This document shows positions 42,850-52,648 of a stretch of DNA of 64,000 nucleotides, piece after piece. The stretch's first letter is position 1; each line of letters opens with the position of its first letter. Both the position numbers and the translations under genes were made by a program. The stretch lies in assembly GCA_018266105.1 (NCBI GenBank), contig JAFEBA010000007.1:62001-126000 (forward strand). The letters are read 5' to 3'. The notes under the pieces were generated by a model, which had not been told where the DNA came from, made no database searches, and was given only the letters and a program-made list of their open reading frames with translations. Origin of the DNA: a bacterium (GTDB lineage Bacteria; Vulcanimicrobiota; Xenobia; Xenobiales; JADMJV01).

Positions 42850-43966
42850 GTCGGATTGGCTGGATGAAGCTCTCCCGCTTCCCAAAGCCGGACTGATCTG
42901 GCCCTGGATTCTAGCCGGATCGCTGCTCTTCATCTTCGGTCTGTATTTGCTGCTGCCGGGCTTCCAGGAAAAGCCGGCCATCGCCAACACTCCCATCGTT
43001 ACCGTGGCCAGCGAGACACCGACGCAGGTTTCTCCGATGGACGAGCACGCCCTGAACTTCCTGGTGGTGGATAGTCCCTCGTCCAGCTTTGCGCAAGCGG
43101 CGGAGGGCTTGAACCGACTGGTGCGCACGGCCACCGAGAATCGGGTCGCCTTCAACATTCACCCTTCGGGCCAGTTCGAAGGGCAGAAGTTGAACGAGAT
43201 GGATATCGTCAACAAGGTTCGCAAGGGCGAAGCCCAGATGGCCATCGTCACCTGCAGTCCGCTGGCCAACTTTGCCCCGGCCTTTGAAGTGCTGGACCTG
43301 CCCTTCCTGTTTCACACCTACGAGCAGGCCGACCGGGTGATGGAGGGTCCGATTGGCGAGAAGATGCTGGGCACGCTGGAGGAGCACGGGCTGGTCGGAC
43401 TGGGAACTCTGGAGGTCGGCTTCCGCATTTTCTCCTCTTCCACCCCACTGCCCACCCTGGAAGACTTTCGCGGTAAGCGGGTGCGGGTGATGCAAAGCTC
43501 CACCTCCATTTCCATGGCTCGCCAGCTTGGCTGCGAGGCCGTGCCCTCGCCGGTCGACAAGATCTACCAGATGGGCAAAGAGGGTTATATCGACGCCGCC
43601 GACCGCACCTATCCCACCTATTGGGATTTTCGTCTTTACGAGGTGCAGCGTTACATCACCGAATCGCGACACAGCTACACCAGCAAAGCCATTATCATGA
43701 ATCGGGCCGCCTACCTGGCCCTCAGCGAGCCCGACCGCAAGGCTCTACGCCAGGCGGTCAAGCAAATTCAAAGCCAGCAGCGCAAGCAGCAGCGCCTGGA
43801 GGACCAGCGCGTCAAACAAGAATGCCGCAAGCAAGGCATTCAAATCTATGAACTCTCCCCGGCCGAAACCGCTCGCTTCGTAGAAGCCTGCCGCCCGCTC
43901 TACGACGAGCACCTGAAACTGCGGGGTTCCGAATTCATCGATGCGATCCGAGCGGCCGAAAAGTAG
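42830..43966 (+). CDS. membrane-anchored TRAP-type (DctP) solute-binding protein
   Basis: A 378-aa protein: cytoplasmic tail of about 20 residues, one membrane segment (about 23-45), a linker, then a DctP-like periplasmic domain (NRVAFNIHPSGQFEGQKLNE, VLDLPFLFHTYEQADRVMEG-type segment, FRGKRVRVMQS). Normal TRAP binding proteins have a cleavable signal; this one keeps an anchor, and no dctQ or dctM is present. Overlapping the diguanylate cyclase gene by 20 bases, it probably presents a carboxylate-type ligand to the hybrid kinase and not to a transporter. Confidence 0.82.
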   Translation: MSSSPAESDWLDEALPLPKAGLIWPWILAGSLLFIFGLYLLLPGFQEKPAIANTPIVTVASETPTQVSPMDEHALNFLVVDSPSSSFAQAAEGLNRLVRTATENRVAFNIHPSGQFEGQKLNEMDIVNKVRKGEAQMAIVTCSPLANFAPAFEVLDLPFLFHTYEQADRVMEGPIGEKMLGTLEEHGLVGLGTLEVGFRIFSSSTPLPTLEDFRGKRVRVMQSSTSISMARQLGCEAVPSPVDKIYQMGKEGYIDAADRTYPTYWDFRLYEVQRYITESRHSYTSKAIIMNRAAYLALSEPDRKALRQAVKQIQSQQRKQQRLEDQRVKQECRKQGIQIYELSPAETARFVEACRPLYDEHLKLRGSEFIDAIRAAEK

Positions 43967-43978
43967 CCTTCCCGGCCT

Positions 43979-45343
43979 CTAGATGTGAATCGGTCGGCCA
44001 TCCACGGCCAGGGCCGCCTCTTTGACCGCCTCCGAGATGGTTGGATGAGCGTGACAGATGCGCGCGATATCCTCACTGGAGGCTGAAAACTCCATCGCCA
44101 CCACGCATTCGGCGATCAGATCGCCTGCGTTGGCTCCCAGAATATGCACACCCAACACCCGATCGGTCTCGGCATGAGCCAGAATCTTGACCATTCCATC
44201 CGTCTCGTTCTGGGCTCGAGCCCGCCCGTTAGCCAGGAATGGGAAACTGCCTTTGCGATACGGAATGCCCTTTTCTTTAAGCTGCTCCTCGCTCTGGCCG
44301 ACGCTGGCGATTTCGGGATGAGTATAGACGATACCCGGGATGGTGTCATAGTTGACGTGGCCATAGCCCGTCGCCAGAAACTCGGATACCGCCACGCCTT
44401 CGTCTTCGGCCTTGTGGGCCAGCATGGGGCCCGGGATGCAGTCGCCAATGGCGTAGATTCCGGGCAGACTGGTGGCGAAATGCTCGTTGACAAGGATCCG
44501 TCCGCGATCGATCTTGACTCCCAGTTCCTCCAGACCCAGTCCTTCGATGAAAGGCTTACGTCCAACCGCCACCAGCACTCGGTCGCCTTCCAGACGCAGT
44601 CCAGACTCGGTTTCAACCACGCCCCTGGCGCCCTCGGCCCGGGCTGAGGTGACTTTCTGGCCCAGGTGGAACTCCATGCCTTGTTTTTCCAGAATCTTTT
44701 GGGCGGCTTTGGCGATTTCAAGATCGGTGCCGGGCAAGATGCGATCCAGAAACTCGACCACGCTCACTCGAGCGCCCAATCGACCCCAAACCGAACCCAG
44801 CTCCAGCCCGATCACGCCGGCCCCGATCACGATCAAGTGCTCGGGAACCTTGGCATAACTGAGAGCCTCGGTACTGGTCCCCACCACCTCATAGTCCAGT
44901 TCCATGCCAGGGAAGAAGCTTGGAACCGAACCGGTCGCCACCAAAATATTGCGCGTTTCCAGTTCGCGCTCGCCCACCTTAACCCGGCCCGGCGAGGCAA
45001 TGGAGGCCGTGCCTGTGATTCTTTCCACCTTATTCTTGCTGAACAGACCCTCCACGCCCTTGGTCAGGGTTTTGACCACCGTGTCCTTGCGGCGCAGCAT
45101 CGTGCCCAGATCGAACTCCACCCCGGACACCTTGATGCCATGGCGAGACAGGTCGTGCCGGGCCTGGTGATAGAGATGACTGGATTGCAGTAAAGCCTTG
45201 CTGGGAATACAGCCGATGCGCAGGCAGGTTCCGCCCAGAGCCGGCTCTTTTTCCACGCAAGCCACCTTCAACCCCAACTGAGCGGCCCGAATCGCGGCCA
45301 CATAGCCGCCGGGGCCAGCGCCGATGACAACCAGATCGTACAT
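43979..45343 (-). CDS. lpd: dihydrolipoyl dehydrogenase (E3)
   Basis: Reoxidises dihydrolipoamide on the E2 core with NAD+. A 454-aa flavoprotein with N-terminal VIGAGPGGYVAAIRA, redox Cys pair C40/C45 in GGTCLRIGCIPSKALL, NAD motif VIGAGVIGLELGSVWGRLG and the C-terminal His-Glu dyad in HAHPTISEAV. Last gene of the odh operon, seven bases after sucB, and convergent with the TRAP-type gene only 12 bases away. Confidence 0.95.
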   Translation of the reverse strand: MYDLVVIGAGPGGYVAAIRAAQLGLKVACVEKEPALGGTCLRIGCIPSKALLQSSHLYHQARHDLSRHGIKVSGVEFDLGTMLRRKDTVVKTLTKGVEGLFSKNKVERITGTASIASPGRVKVGERELETRNILVATGSVPSFFPGMELDYEVVGTSTEALSYAKVPEHLIVIGAGVIGLELGSVWGRLGARVSVVEFLDRILPGTDLEIAKAAQKILEKQGMEFHLGQKVTSARAEGARGVVETESGLRLEGDRVLVAVGRKPFIEGLGLEELGVKIDRGRILVNEHFATSLPGIYAIGDCIPGPMLAHKAEDEGVAVSEFLATGYGHVNYDTIPGIVYTHPEIASVGQSEEQLKEKGIPYRKGSFPFLANGRARAQNETDGMVKILAHAETDRVLGVHILGANAGDLIAECVVAMEFSASSEDIARICHAHPTISEAVKEAALAVDGRPIHI

Positions 45344-45349
45344 AAAGCC

Positions 45350-46540
45350 TTACACCTCCAGCAGAATGCGGCTGGGATTCTCCATGCATTCCTTGATGCG
45401 CACCAGGAAGCCGACCGCCTCCCGGCCATCCACCAGCCGGTGATCGTAGGTGAGAGCCAGATACATCATGGGCCGCACCACCACCTGACCATTGCGCACC
45501 ACGGCGCGGTCTTCAATCTTGTGTAGACCCAGCACGCCGCTTTGAGGCGGATTGACAATGGGAGTGCTGAGCAGCGAACCGTAGACGCCGCCGTTGCTAA
45601 TCGTAAAGGTGCCGCCCTGGAGCTCGTCCAGCTTAATCTTGCCTTCCTGGGCGCGCTGGCCGAAATCTTTGATGCTCTTTTCAATATCGGCGAAACTAAG
45701 CCGTTCGGCGTTCCGGAGAATGGGCACCACCAGGCCCTTGCCACCGCCCACGGCCACGCCGATGTCGAAGTAGTTCTTGTAGATCACCGATTGCTCTCGC
45801 ACCTCGGCGTTCACAGCCGGGAAGGTCTTGAGCGCCTCGATTGTGGCCTTCACAAAGAAAGACATAAAGCCAAGCTTGGTGCCGTGTTTGGCGGAGAAGC
45901 TCTCTTGATAGCTCTTGCGCAGCTCCATCACGGCACTCATATCCACTTCATTGAAGGTGGTCAACAGAGCAGCCGTGGACTGGGCTTCCACCAGACGTCG
46001 GGCAATGGTCTTGCGCAACGGGGTCATGGGCACAGTCTCCTCGTGCCGGCCCCCTCCGCTGCCGACGGCCGCGGGAGCGACCGCCACCGGTGCGGTCGCC
46101 ACCGAGATGGAACTGGCCGACTTCTTGGGCACGTCTTCTTTAAGGACCTGACCGTCTTTGCCAGTGCCTTTGACGTCTTCAGGCTTGAGGCCGGCTTCGT
46201 GCAGGGCGCGTTTGGCGGCGGGACCGGGCTCGCGGGTAACCGGGGCCTCCTTGGCGGCAGCGGCCGCAGGCGTGGGTTTGGAAGCAGCCTGAGCCGGTGC
46301 CGCCCCCTCCTCCATGACGCCCAGCACGTCGCCGATATTGGCGCTCTCCCCACTTTTCACCAGCACCTTGGCCAGTTTCCCGGAAACCGGGGCGGGCACT
46401 TCCACATTCACTTTATCGGTCTCTAAGACCACCAGAATGGTGTCTTGAGCCACACTCTGGCCGGGTTGAACCAACCACTCGCCCACCACCACGGTGGAAA
46501 TGGATTCCCCGACGGCGGGCACTTTGAGGTCGACTGACAT
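45350..46540 (-). CDS. sucB: 2-oxoglutarate dehydrogenase E2, dihydrolipoyl succinyltransferase
   Basis: A 396-aa E2: one lipoyl domain with K43 in [11 protein letters not shown], an Ala/Pro-rich linker, the peripheral subunit-binding domain ([13 protein letters not shown]) and a catalytic domain ending with H367 in [13 protein letters not shown]. The ETDKV lipoyl sequence and neighbours identify the 2-oxoglutarate rather than the pyruvate complex. Lies 28 bases after sucA. Confidence 0.95.
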   Translation of the reverse strand: MSVDLKVPAVGESISTVVVGEWLVQPGQSVAQDTILVVLETDKVNVEVPAPVSGKLAKVLVKSGESANIGDVLGVMEEGAAPAQAASKPTPAAAAAKEAPVTREPGPAAKRALHEAGLKPEDVKGTGKDGQVLKEDVPKKSASSISVATAPVAVAPAAVGSGGGRHEETVPMTPLRKTIARRLVEAQSTAALLTTFNEVDMSAVMELRKSYQESFSAKHGTKLGFMSFFVKATIEALKTFPAVNAEVREQSVIYKNYFDIGVAVGGGKGLVVPILRNAERLSFADIEKSIKDFGQRAQEGKIKLDELQGGTFTISNGGVYGSLLSTPIVNPPQSGVLGLHKIEDRAVVRNGQVVVRPMMYLALTYDHRLVDGREAVGFLVRIKECMENPSRILLEV

Positions 46541-46568
46541 GCTGGAACTCCTTAGCTTACTGGTCCCG

Positions 46569-49331
46569 TTAGGTAGGGACGGCCATCTTAAAGGCCTGTT
46601 CGATCAACGAGGCCTGTTCAATTTTGTGACTGGCTCCCGAGCCGGTGGCCGGACTGGCTGATTCGGGCCGGGAGATGTGTAGAAACGGATAACGATCATA
46701 GAGCTTGTCGTGGAAGCGACAGAGCAAGAAGGGCAGCGCCCCCATATTGGCAGGCTCTTCCTGCACCCAGATGGCGGCCGTGTCCTTGGGGAACACCGAG
46801 AGAGCCGCTTTCAAGGCGCGATCCGGAAAGGGATACAACTGCTCCACGCGCACAATGGCCACATCCTTGCGGTTGTGGGCCTTGCGGTAGGCGTCCAGCT
46901 CGTAGTAAAGCTTGCCGCTGCACAGCAATACACGCTGGACCTTGCTCGATGGGCCATCGCTGACATCCGGAAGAACCCGTTGGAAACTGCCCTCAGCCAG
47001 TTCCTTCAAGGGCGTCACACACTCAGGATGGCGCAACAGACTTTTGGGCGACATCACCACCAGAGGCTTGCGCAATGGACGCAGCACCTGGCGGCGCAGA
47101 CAGTGGAAGAGTTGACCCGGAGTGGTCAGATTGACCACCTGGATATTGTCCTCCGCCGCCAGTCCCAGAAAGCGCTCAAGCCGGGCGGAGCTGTGCTCGG
47201 GGCCCTGACCCTCGAAACCGTGGGGCAAGAGCATCACCAGGCCATTCAGCCGCGACCATTTATCCTCACTGGAAACGATGAACTGGTCGATGATGACCTG
47301 AGCCACGTTGACAAAGTCGCCGAACTGTGCCTCCCAAAGAGTCAAACATTCGGGACGATCCAGGGAGAGTCCATACTCAAAGGCCAGCACGGCGGTCTCG
47401 GTCAGGGGGCTATCCCAGACCTGAAAGCGGGCCTGGTCCTTGCTCAGGTTGGCCAGGGGGATGAACTGCTGGCCATTCTCGTAGTCGTGAAAAATGGCGT
47501 GGCGATGGCTGAAAGTGCCGCGCCCCACGTCCTGCCCGGTCAGGCGCACGGGAATGCCCTGCACCACCAGGCTGGCGTAGGCCAGCACTTCGGCCGCTCC
47601 CCAATCAAGAGGCTTGTTGCCGGCGGCCATCTCCTTGCGCACGTCCAGCACCATCTTTTGCAACTTGGGGTTGGGGGTGAACTCGGTCGGTACCTCGCTG
47701 ACCTTGACCAGCAGCGCAGCTAGTTTCCCTGGATCGACCTCGGTCGCCACCTCGGGGGTGTCTTTGTCCAGGCCACCCCGGTAGCCGCCCTGGGTGGAAA
47801 GCTGTTTGTAATCGTAATCTTTGGCTCGGGCCTTGGTCAGCTCGGCTTCCAGATACTCACGCCGCTTGCTGGCAATATCTTCCACCTCGGCCCGAGAGAG
47901 AGCGGGCTGAGGAACCTTCATCAGGCTGTCCACGTAACGCTCGCGCACCGACGGCATTTTGGCGATCTGCTTGTACATTAGAGGCTGAGTGTAGGTGGGG
48001 TCGTCGCCTTCGTTGTGACCGCGACGACGGTAGCACCACATATCCACCACCACGTCCTTGTTGAACTTCTTGCGATACTCCATGGCCAGACGAATGGCCT
48101 GGGCGACCGCTTCGGGATGTTCGCCGTTGACATGAATGATGGGAATCTGCAGCATCTTGGCCACATCCGTCGGATAGGTGCCGGAGCGCGCCTGACGCGG
48201 TGAGGTGGTGAAGCCCACCTGATTGTTGACGATGATATGAATGGTGCCACCCACCGAGTAGCCGGGAATCTCGCTGAGATTGAGCATCTCTTGAACCACG
48301 CCCTGACCCGCGAACGCGGCGTCGCCGTGGATGACCAGGCCCATCACGCGTTGATGTGAGCCCTGTCCTCGTTTCTCCTGGCGAGCGCGCACCCGCCCCA
48401 GCACCACCGCGCCCACAAATTCAAGGTGGGAGGGATTAAAGCAAAGAGCCAGATCGATTTTCTTGCCGGCGGAGGTGCTCCAGACACTCGAATAACCCAG
48501 GTGATATTTGACGTCGCCCCGGCCGAAGTGGAGTTCCGGATTGGTATCGTCAAACTCGCGGAAGATCTGGCCCGGATCCTTCTGCATGATGTTGGCCATC
48601 ACGTTCAGGCGCCCGCGGTGGGCCATGCCGATCACGATTTCCTCAATCCCGAATTCGCCCGCGTCCTCCAGGGCCAGATCCAGCAGAGGAATCAGGCTTT
48701 CGGCGCCTTCCAGACCAAAACGCTTGGCGCCCACATACTTCTTGTGAATGAACTCCTCGAAAATCTCGGCGTCCGTCAGACGGGTGAGAATACGAATTTG
48801 CTCATCGTGACTGAGCGAGCGCACGTTCTGGGTGGTCTCCATGGTCTGCTGCAGCCAGAACTTGGGCTCCGGATCGTCAATGTGCATGTACTGCACGCCC
48901 ACCGCGCGGCAGTAGGTATTTTGCAGTACCAACAAGATCTGCTGCAGCGGCACGGCTTCCTTCAAGCCCAGCGAAAGGGCCCAGAAGCGAGTCTGCAGGT
49001 CTGCCTCGGTCAGTCCGTAGTGAGACAACTGCAGTTCAGGAAAAGGTGCCGGTTCGCTCCCCAGCGGATCCAACCAGGCGGTGCGGTGGCCACGCACGCG
49101 GTAGGCGCGAATGAGCTGGTCCACGCGTTCCTGCTTGTAGGCGTCGCCTTCCTTGCTAACCGGTGGATTGAAGATGGTGCTGGGCTCGTAGCTGGGCCCC
49201 AGCGCCAGTTTCTGGCCATTGATTCCCAGTTGCTCGAAATAAGCGCGCCAGGCAGGGTCCACCCCGGCCGGGTTCTGTTGGTACTCGCGCAGCTGCTCCT
49301 CAACGAAGTCGAGGTTGTCTACATTGATCAT
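46569..49331 (-). CDS. sucA: 2-oxoglutarate dehydrogenase E1 component
   Basis: Thiamine-diphosphate-dependent decarboxylase of the TCA cycle, 920 aa from ATG 49331 (AGGAG four bases upstream); a longer frame reaching into the upstream gene has no family match. The N-terminal E2-binding segment, [42 protein letters not shown] and the [14 protein letters not shown] region are as in OdhA. Translation starts eight bases after the stop of the glutathione-reductase-like gene. Confidence 0.95.
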   Translation of the reverse strand: MINVDNLDFVEEQLREYQQNPAGVDPAWRAYFEQLGINGQKLALGPSYEPSTIFNPPVSKEGDAYKQERVDQLIRAYRVRGHRTAWLDPLGSEPAPFPELQLSHYGLTEADLQTRFWALSLGLKEAVPLQQILLVLQNTYCRAVGVQYMHIDDPEPKFWLQQTMETTQNVRSLSHDEQIRILTRLTDAEIFEEFIHKKYVGAKRFGLEGAESLIPLLDLALEDAGEFGIEEIVIGMAHRGRLNVMANIMQKDPGQIFREFDDTNPELHFGRGDVKYHLGYSSVWSTSAGKKIDLALCFNPSHLEFVGAVVLGRVRARQEKRGQGSHQRVMGLVIHGDAAFAGQGVVQEMLNLSEIPGYSVGGTIHIIVNNQVGFTTSPRQARSGTYPTDVAKMLQIPIIHVNGEHPEAVAQAIRLAMEYRKKFNKDVVVDMWCYRRRGHNEGDDPTYTQPLMYKQIAKMPSVRERYVDSLMKVPQPALSRAEVEDIASKRREYLEAELTKARAKDYDYKQLSTQGGYRGGLDKDTPEVATEVDPGKLAALLVKVSEVPTEFTPNPKLQKMVLDVRKEMAAGNKPLDWGAAEVLAYASLVVQGIPVRLTGQDVGRGTFSHRHAIFHDYENGQQFIPLANLSKDQARFQVWDSPLTETAVLAFEYGLSLDRPECLTLWEAQFGDFVNVAQVIIDQFIVSSEDKWSRLNGLVMLLPHGFEGQGPEHSSARLERFLGLAAEDNIQVVNLTTPGQLFHCLRRQVLRPLRKPLVVMSPKSLLRHPECVTPLKELAEGSFQRVLPDVSDGPSSKVQRVLLCSGKLYYELDAYRKAHNRKDVAIVRVEQLYPFPDRALKAALSVFPKDTAAIWVQEEPANMGALPFLLCRFHDKLYDRYPFLHISRPESASPATGSGASHKIEQASLIEQAFKMAVPT

Positions 49332-49338
49332 GGTGCTC

Positions 49339-50694
49339 CTACTTAACCGGGTCCCGCAGCAGCACGAACTCTTCGGCAGCGGTGGGATGGATCGCCAGTG
49401 TCCGGTCAAAATCTTGCTTGCTGGCCCCACAGGTCAGGGCCACCGCCAAAGCCTGAATGATTTCCGGAGCATCCGACCCCACCATGTGGCAGCCCAGGAC
49501 CAGCTGATTGGAGCGACGCACCACCAGCTTCATCATGACTTTTTCCGGCTTGTCCGGCAAGGTGTACTTCATCGGCCGAAAACTCGTACGGTAAACGTCC
49601 ACATCCCCCGGGTTGCTCTCCTCCGCCTGCTCCTGAGTCAAACCCACGGTGCCAATGGCCGGCTGAGTGAAGACCGCGGTGGGAATGTGGTGGGGCCGAA
49701 AATCGGCGTTGGGATCCTGGAAAAGCCGGGCGGCCAGGGCTCGTCCTTGTGCGATGGCGTAAGGGGTGAGTTGCACGCCGCCTACGCAATCGCCCAACGC
49801 GAAGACCGAATCCAAGCTGGTTCGGCAGTGTTCGTCGGTGAGAATCTCGCCTTGCTCGCCCAGCTTGAGGCCCGCCTCAACCAGGCCAATGCCCTCGGTG
49901 TTGGGAACGCGCCCGGTGGCGGCCACAAACACTTCCGATTTCCAGGAACCCACGTTGGTGTGGACTTCGATGTCACCGGGCTGACCCGTCAACTTATCCA
50001 AATGAGCCCCGGTGACGAAGCGAATGCCTTTCACCTCCATCTGTTCCTTCAGCGTCTTGCGCACGTCCCCGTCGAAGTCCGGCAGAGGCAAGGAGCTGCG
50101 GAACATCACCGTGACTTCAGAGCCAAGACCGGCAAAGATGCAGGCGAACTCCAGGCCGATGTAGCCGCTTCCCATCAAGGTAATGGACTTGGGCAGCTGC
50201 TTGAGATGAAAGAGATCGTCCGAGGTGAGGGCCAGTTCCGCGCCGGGACGCTCGGGAATCCAGGGACGGGCCCCTGTGGCCACCGCCAGATACTTGCCGG
50301 TCACGTTGCGCTCGCCCACGCGAACCGTGTGCCCGTCCACCAGGCAGGCCTGCCCGTCGATGCGATCTACCTGCGAATTGTCCAGCAACTTACGATAGAC
50401 GCCGTCCAGCCGAGCCAATTCTTTGTCCTGATTGGCGATCAACTGAGACCAGTCAAACACCGGATCCACCGCTTGATAACCGTAGCCGGGGAGCAGCGCC
50501 AATTCGGAGCGGAGCGAACTGGCGTAAACCATAAGCTTTTTCGGCACGCACCCTCGGTGCACGCAAGTTCCACCATAAACGGGTCGGGCTTCACAAATCG
50601 CCACCTTCGCCCCGTATAGGGCGGCGCGCCGGGCCAGTCCCACTCCCCCAGAACCGGCTCCGATCACGACCAGATCGTAATCATATTGAGCCAT
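49339..50694 (-). CDS. gor: glutathione-disulfide-reductase-type flavoprotein
   Basis: A 451-aa pyridine nucleotide-disulfide oxidoreductase. Start at ATG 50694 (AGGGG upstream), with GAGSGGVGLARRAA, redox pair C44/C49 in GGTCVHRGCVPKKLMVYAS, the glutathione reductase form of the motif, and LAIHPTAAEEFV at the end. It uses NADPH to reduce GSSG or a related disulfide. Its position as first gene of the 2-oxoglutarate dehydrogenase operon is unusual and suggests redox protection of the lipoyl complex. Specificity for glutathione is inferred from motif only. Confidence 0.82.
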   Translation of the reverse strand: MAQYDYDLVVIGAGSGGVGLARRAALYGAKVAICEARPVYGGTCVHRGCVPKKLMVYASSLRSELALLPGYGYQAVDPVFDWSQLIANQDKELARLDGVYRKLLDNSQVDRIDGQACLVDGHTVRVGERNVTGKYLAVATGARPWIPERPGAELALTSDDLFHLKQLPKSITLMGSGYIGLEFACIFAGLGSEVTVMFRSSLPLPDFDGDVRKTLKEQMEVKGIRFVTGAHLDKLTGQPGDIEVHTNVGSWKSEVFVAATGRVPNTEGIGLVEAGLKLGEQGEILTDEHCRTSLDSVFALGDCVGGVQLTPYAIAQGRALAARLFQDPNADFRPHHIPTAVFTQPAIGTVGLTQEQAEESNPGDVDVYRTSFRPMKYTLPDKPEKVMMKLVVRRSNQLVLGCHMVGSDAPEIIQALAVALTCGASKQDFDRTLAIHPTAAEEFVLLRDPVK

Positions 50695-50752
50695 CCCGAC
50701 CCCTTTGCGCCCAGCAAGGGGAGTCCTCCCCTCAGGGCGTATGCGGGGTGGA

Positions 50753-51565
50753 ATGGAAGATGACAATCGCTGGTGGGCCCGGACCCGCCGATTTTTAAGC
50801 TACCCGGTTTTTCGGCGCATTATTGGGGCCGTGATGATCAGCTGCATCTACGGCTGGTTGAGCATGCGCTACGAGATTTTAATCCTGGGCCAGGACATGG
50901 AATTTCCGGCCAGTGTCAATACCTTGCTGGGCATCTCGCTCTCGGTATTGATTGTGTTTCGCACCAACGGCAGCTACGACCGTTGGTGGGAAGGGCGGAA
51001 ACTCTGGGGCTCGTTGGTCAATCGCTCGCGCTCACTGGCGGCTGTGGTGTGGAGCGCCAGCCAGTTGCCTGAGGAGGAACGACGACGCTTCCTGCTGGCT
51101 ATTCCTGAATTCGCCAACAAGTTCCGCGAGCACTTACGTGGCCCCTGGCCGGCCCCGGATAACCATCCGCAACGCATCTTGAATCGACTCAACCGGCAAC
51201 TAGGAATCTGGGAACCCCAAGGCAACACCCAGTTCTACTTCGCGGTGGAACGCAACCTCAACGATTTTTACGATATCCTGGGCGCCTGCGAACGCATCCG
51301 CGGCACTCCCCTGCCCTTGAGCCACCGGGCCATTGTGCCCCAGGGCATCCTGATCTACCTGGTGGCCCTCCCCTGGGGCCTGCCTCACGGCCCGGTCTCG
51401 ATCATCATTATCGGACTGGTCTCCTACTTCCTCATCAGCCTGGAAATGATCGCTGAAGAAATTGAGGAGCCCTTTGGTCAGGACCCGGACGATCTGCCGT
51501 TGGCCCGCCTGTGCGTAACCATCGAGAAATCCGTTCAGAGACAGTTGGAAGTGGTTGAGGACTAG
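50753..51565 (+). CDS. bestrophin-family (RFP-TM/YneE) anion channel
   Basis: A 270-aa membrane protein with four hydrophobic segments. The bestrophin signature FRTNGSYDRWWEGRKLWGSL, the pore-neck region and the C-terminal GLVSYFLISLEMIAEEIEEPFG with DDLPL (the Ca-clasp-like acidic stretch of eukaryotic homologues) are clear. Bacterial members are pentameric anion or cation channels. ATG 50753 has GGGGTGG upstream. It is divergent from the gor-suc operon. Confidence 0.85.
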   Translation: MEDDNRWWARTRRFLSYPVFRRIIGAVMISCIYGWLSMRYEILILGQDMEFPASVNTLLGISLSVLIVFRTNGSYDRWWEGRKLWGSLVNRSRSLAAVVWSASQLPEEERRRFLLAIPEFANKFREHLRGPWPAPDNHPQRILNRLNRQLGIWEPQGNTQFYFAVERNLNDFYDILGACERIRGTPLPLSHRAIVPQGILIYLVALPWGLPHGPVSIIIIGLVSYFLISLEMIAEEIEEPFGQDPDDLPLARLCVTIEKSVQRQLEVVED

Positions 51566-51662
51566 CCCCGCCGCGTGCCACGCCATCGATGAGAATCAAA
51601 CTTTAGGCGCGCCACTCCGTTGGTCCCCAACTCCTGTACAACACGCCAAAGATCGGCCTGGT

Positions 51663-51868
51663 TTACAAAATCATAGCGGTACCCGGCAGCGACAGTCGGC
51701 ACACCCTGGGCTTCGAGCCCGCCAGACGAAGACTGAATATTGAGACGACTGACCATCCTGAGCTTCGCGCTCGAATAGATGCTGGTCGAGTTTCTCGCCG
51801 CCAGGCACCTGATAAGGCAGTGACAATGAAGAAGATACCTGGACTGGGCATCGACATTCACGCGGCAT
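51663..51868 (-). pseudogene. possible decayed Y1 (IS200/REP-type) transposase N-terminus
   Basis: Joining two minus-strand frames gives MPRECR then MPSPGIFFIVTALSGAW, which resembles the MxRxxRxxxPGxxYHVTxRG start of REP-associated tyrosine transposases, with a hairpin just upstream. Several frameshifts would be needed and the catalytic HUH motif and Tyr are not visible, so this may be coincidence. Confidence 0.2.
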
Positions 51869-51913
51869 TTTAGCAGGTCTATGTAGTTGATGAGGATGTG
51901 CAAAGTTCCGGGG

Positions 51914-51933
51914 TCAGGGGTGCTAACCCCTGA
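51914..51933. repeat. 8-bp-stem hairpin, REP-like
   Basis: TCAGGGGT (51914-51921), four-base loop GCTA, ACCCCTGA (51926-51933). Such compact GC-rich hairpins flank Y1 transposase elements; only one copy is present in this window. Confidence 0.5.
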
Positions 51934-51963
51934 ATCTCCACGGCCTGGCTAAAAATTGAAGTG

Positions 51964-52075
51964 CCAGGAGCTGCGGACCACACGAGCCTGAGTAAAAAAC
52001 TCGACTTTAGCGCCTTAACGAGCTCATCGGACCTGGGGCCCAGCCAAGTGCTGGACGCGTGTGGTCCACTCCTGG
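51964..52075. repeat. imperfect long inverted repeat
   Basis: Left arm CCAGGAG-CTGC-GGACCACACG (51964-51984) pairs with CGTGTGGTCC-A-CTCCTGG (52058-52075): 17 matched bases with a small asymmetric internal loop and 73 bases between. It could be the ends of a tiny non-autonomous element or a structured RNA. Confidence 0.5.
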
Positions 52076-52249
52076 CCTGCCCAACATACCATCGTCTTTA
52101 CCGGTAAAGACTCGCATGCGCGAGCCTTTCAGGCGTGGCCCCAACCTGCGAAAGACTTACGTACAACCAGAGCGGAAGCTTAGTCCAACAATCCCCAGAC
52201 TCAGGCGCGACTCCGTAGCCGAAATTGAGCAAGTGGGTGTCCGGCTGGC

Positions 52250-52648
52250 CTACATCATGTGCAGATTCTCGAGCACTAGATAGGCTCCACCTACTGTCTC
52301 TTTTAGCAAGAATGTGGCTGTCAGGTCACTCCACTCGCCTAAAAGCGGGACATCATACCAAACTTCTGCTAAAACATTCTCCATTTCGGAGGCAAAGTTA
52401 ACTTCGTGTCTTGGCGTAAGCCCCCCAGTCGTTTCTAGTGCCCGGGAGACCTTTGAAGGACCTACCTGCTCTCGATGAACACGATGATCTTGGATGATTT
52501 TCCTTAGCAAGTCGGGAGTCCATTCCGAATCAACTTCGGTTCCCAAGAACGCCGCTGCGGACGAGTAGTCCTCTCGAGCAAGCAAGTCAATCCACTCTTC
52601 AACCGACCGCAGAATAGAGTCTCTCGTGGGGTTTTCAATGATCTTCAT
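52250..52648 (-). CDS. probable Rhs-associated immunity protein
   Basis: A 132-aa acidic protein (SVEEWIDLLAREDYSSAAAFL near the start; FASEMENVLAEVWYDVPLLG in the middle), lower in GC than the neighbours. Its ATG overlaps the TGA that ends the third frame of the decayed Rhs toxin tail (CCATGA at 52650-52645), the usual toxin-immunity arrangement. No signal or membrane segment, so a cytoplasmic antidote is likely. Family not recognised with certainty; an Imm-type fold is inference from position. Confidence 0.6.
   Translation of the reverse strand: MKIIENPTRDSILRSVEEWIDLLAREDYSSAAAFLGTEVDSEWTPDLLRKIIQDHRVHREQVGPSKVSRALETTGGLTPRHEVNFASEMENVLAEVWYDVPLLGEWSDLTATFLLKETVGGAYLVLENLHMM

Larger units (their letters stand above)
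51566..52249. other. 684-bp stretch with no supportable intact gene
   Basis: Lower GC than the surroundings. Frames here are short and change repeatedly. It contains a possible degraded transposase start, a 20-nt hairpin and a 112-bp imperfect inverted repeat (listed separately). I see no good promoter or terminator and no intact gene. Confidence 0.6.

Noticed and set aside
46710..47723. 337-aa open frame antisense to sucA
   Set aside because: Shadow frame over conserved sucA coding sequence.
51562..51903. 113-aa minus-strand open frame downstream of bestrophin
   Set aside because: No ribosome binding site, Cys/Arg-rich mixed composition and no family pattern; treated as non-coding or remnant sequence.
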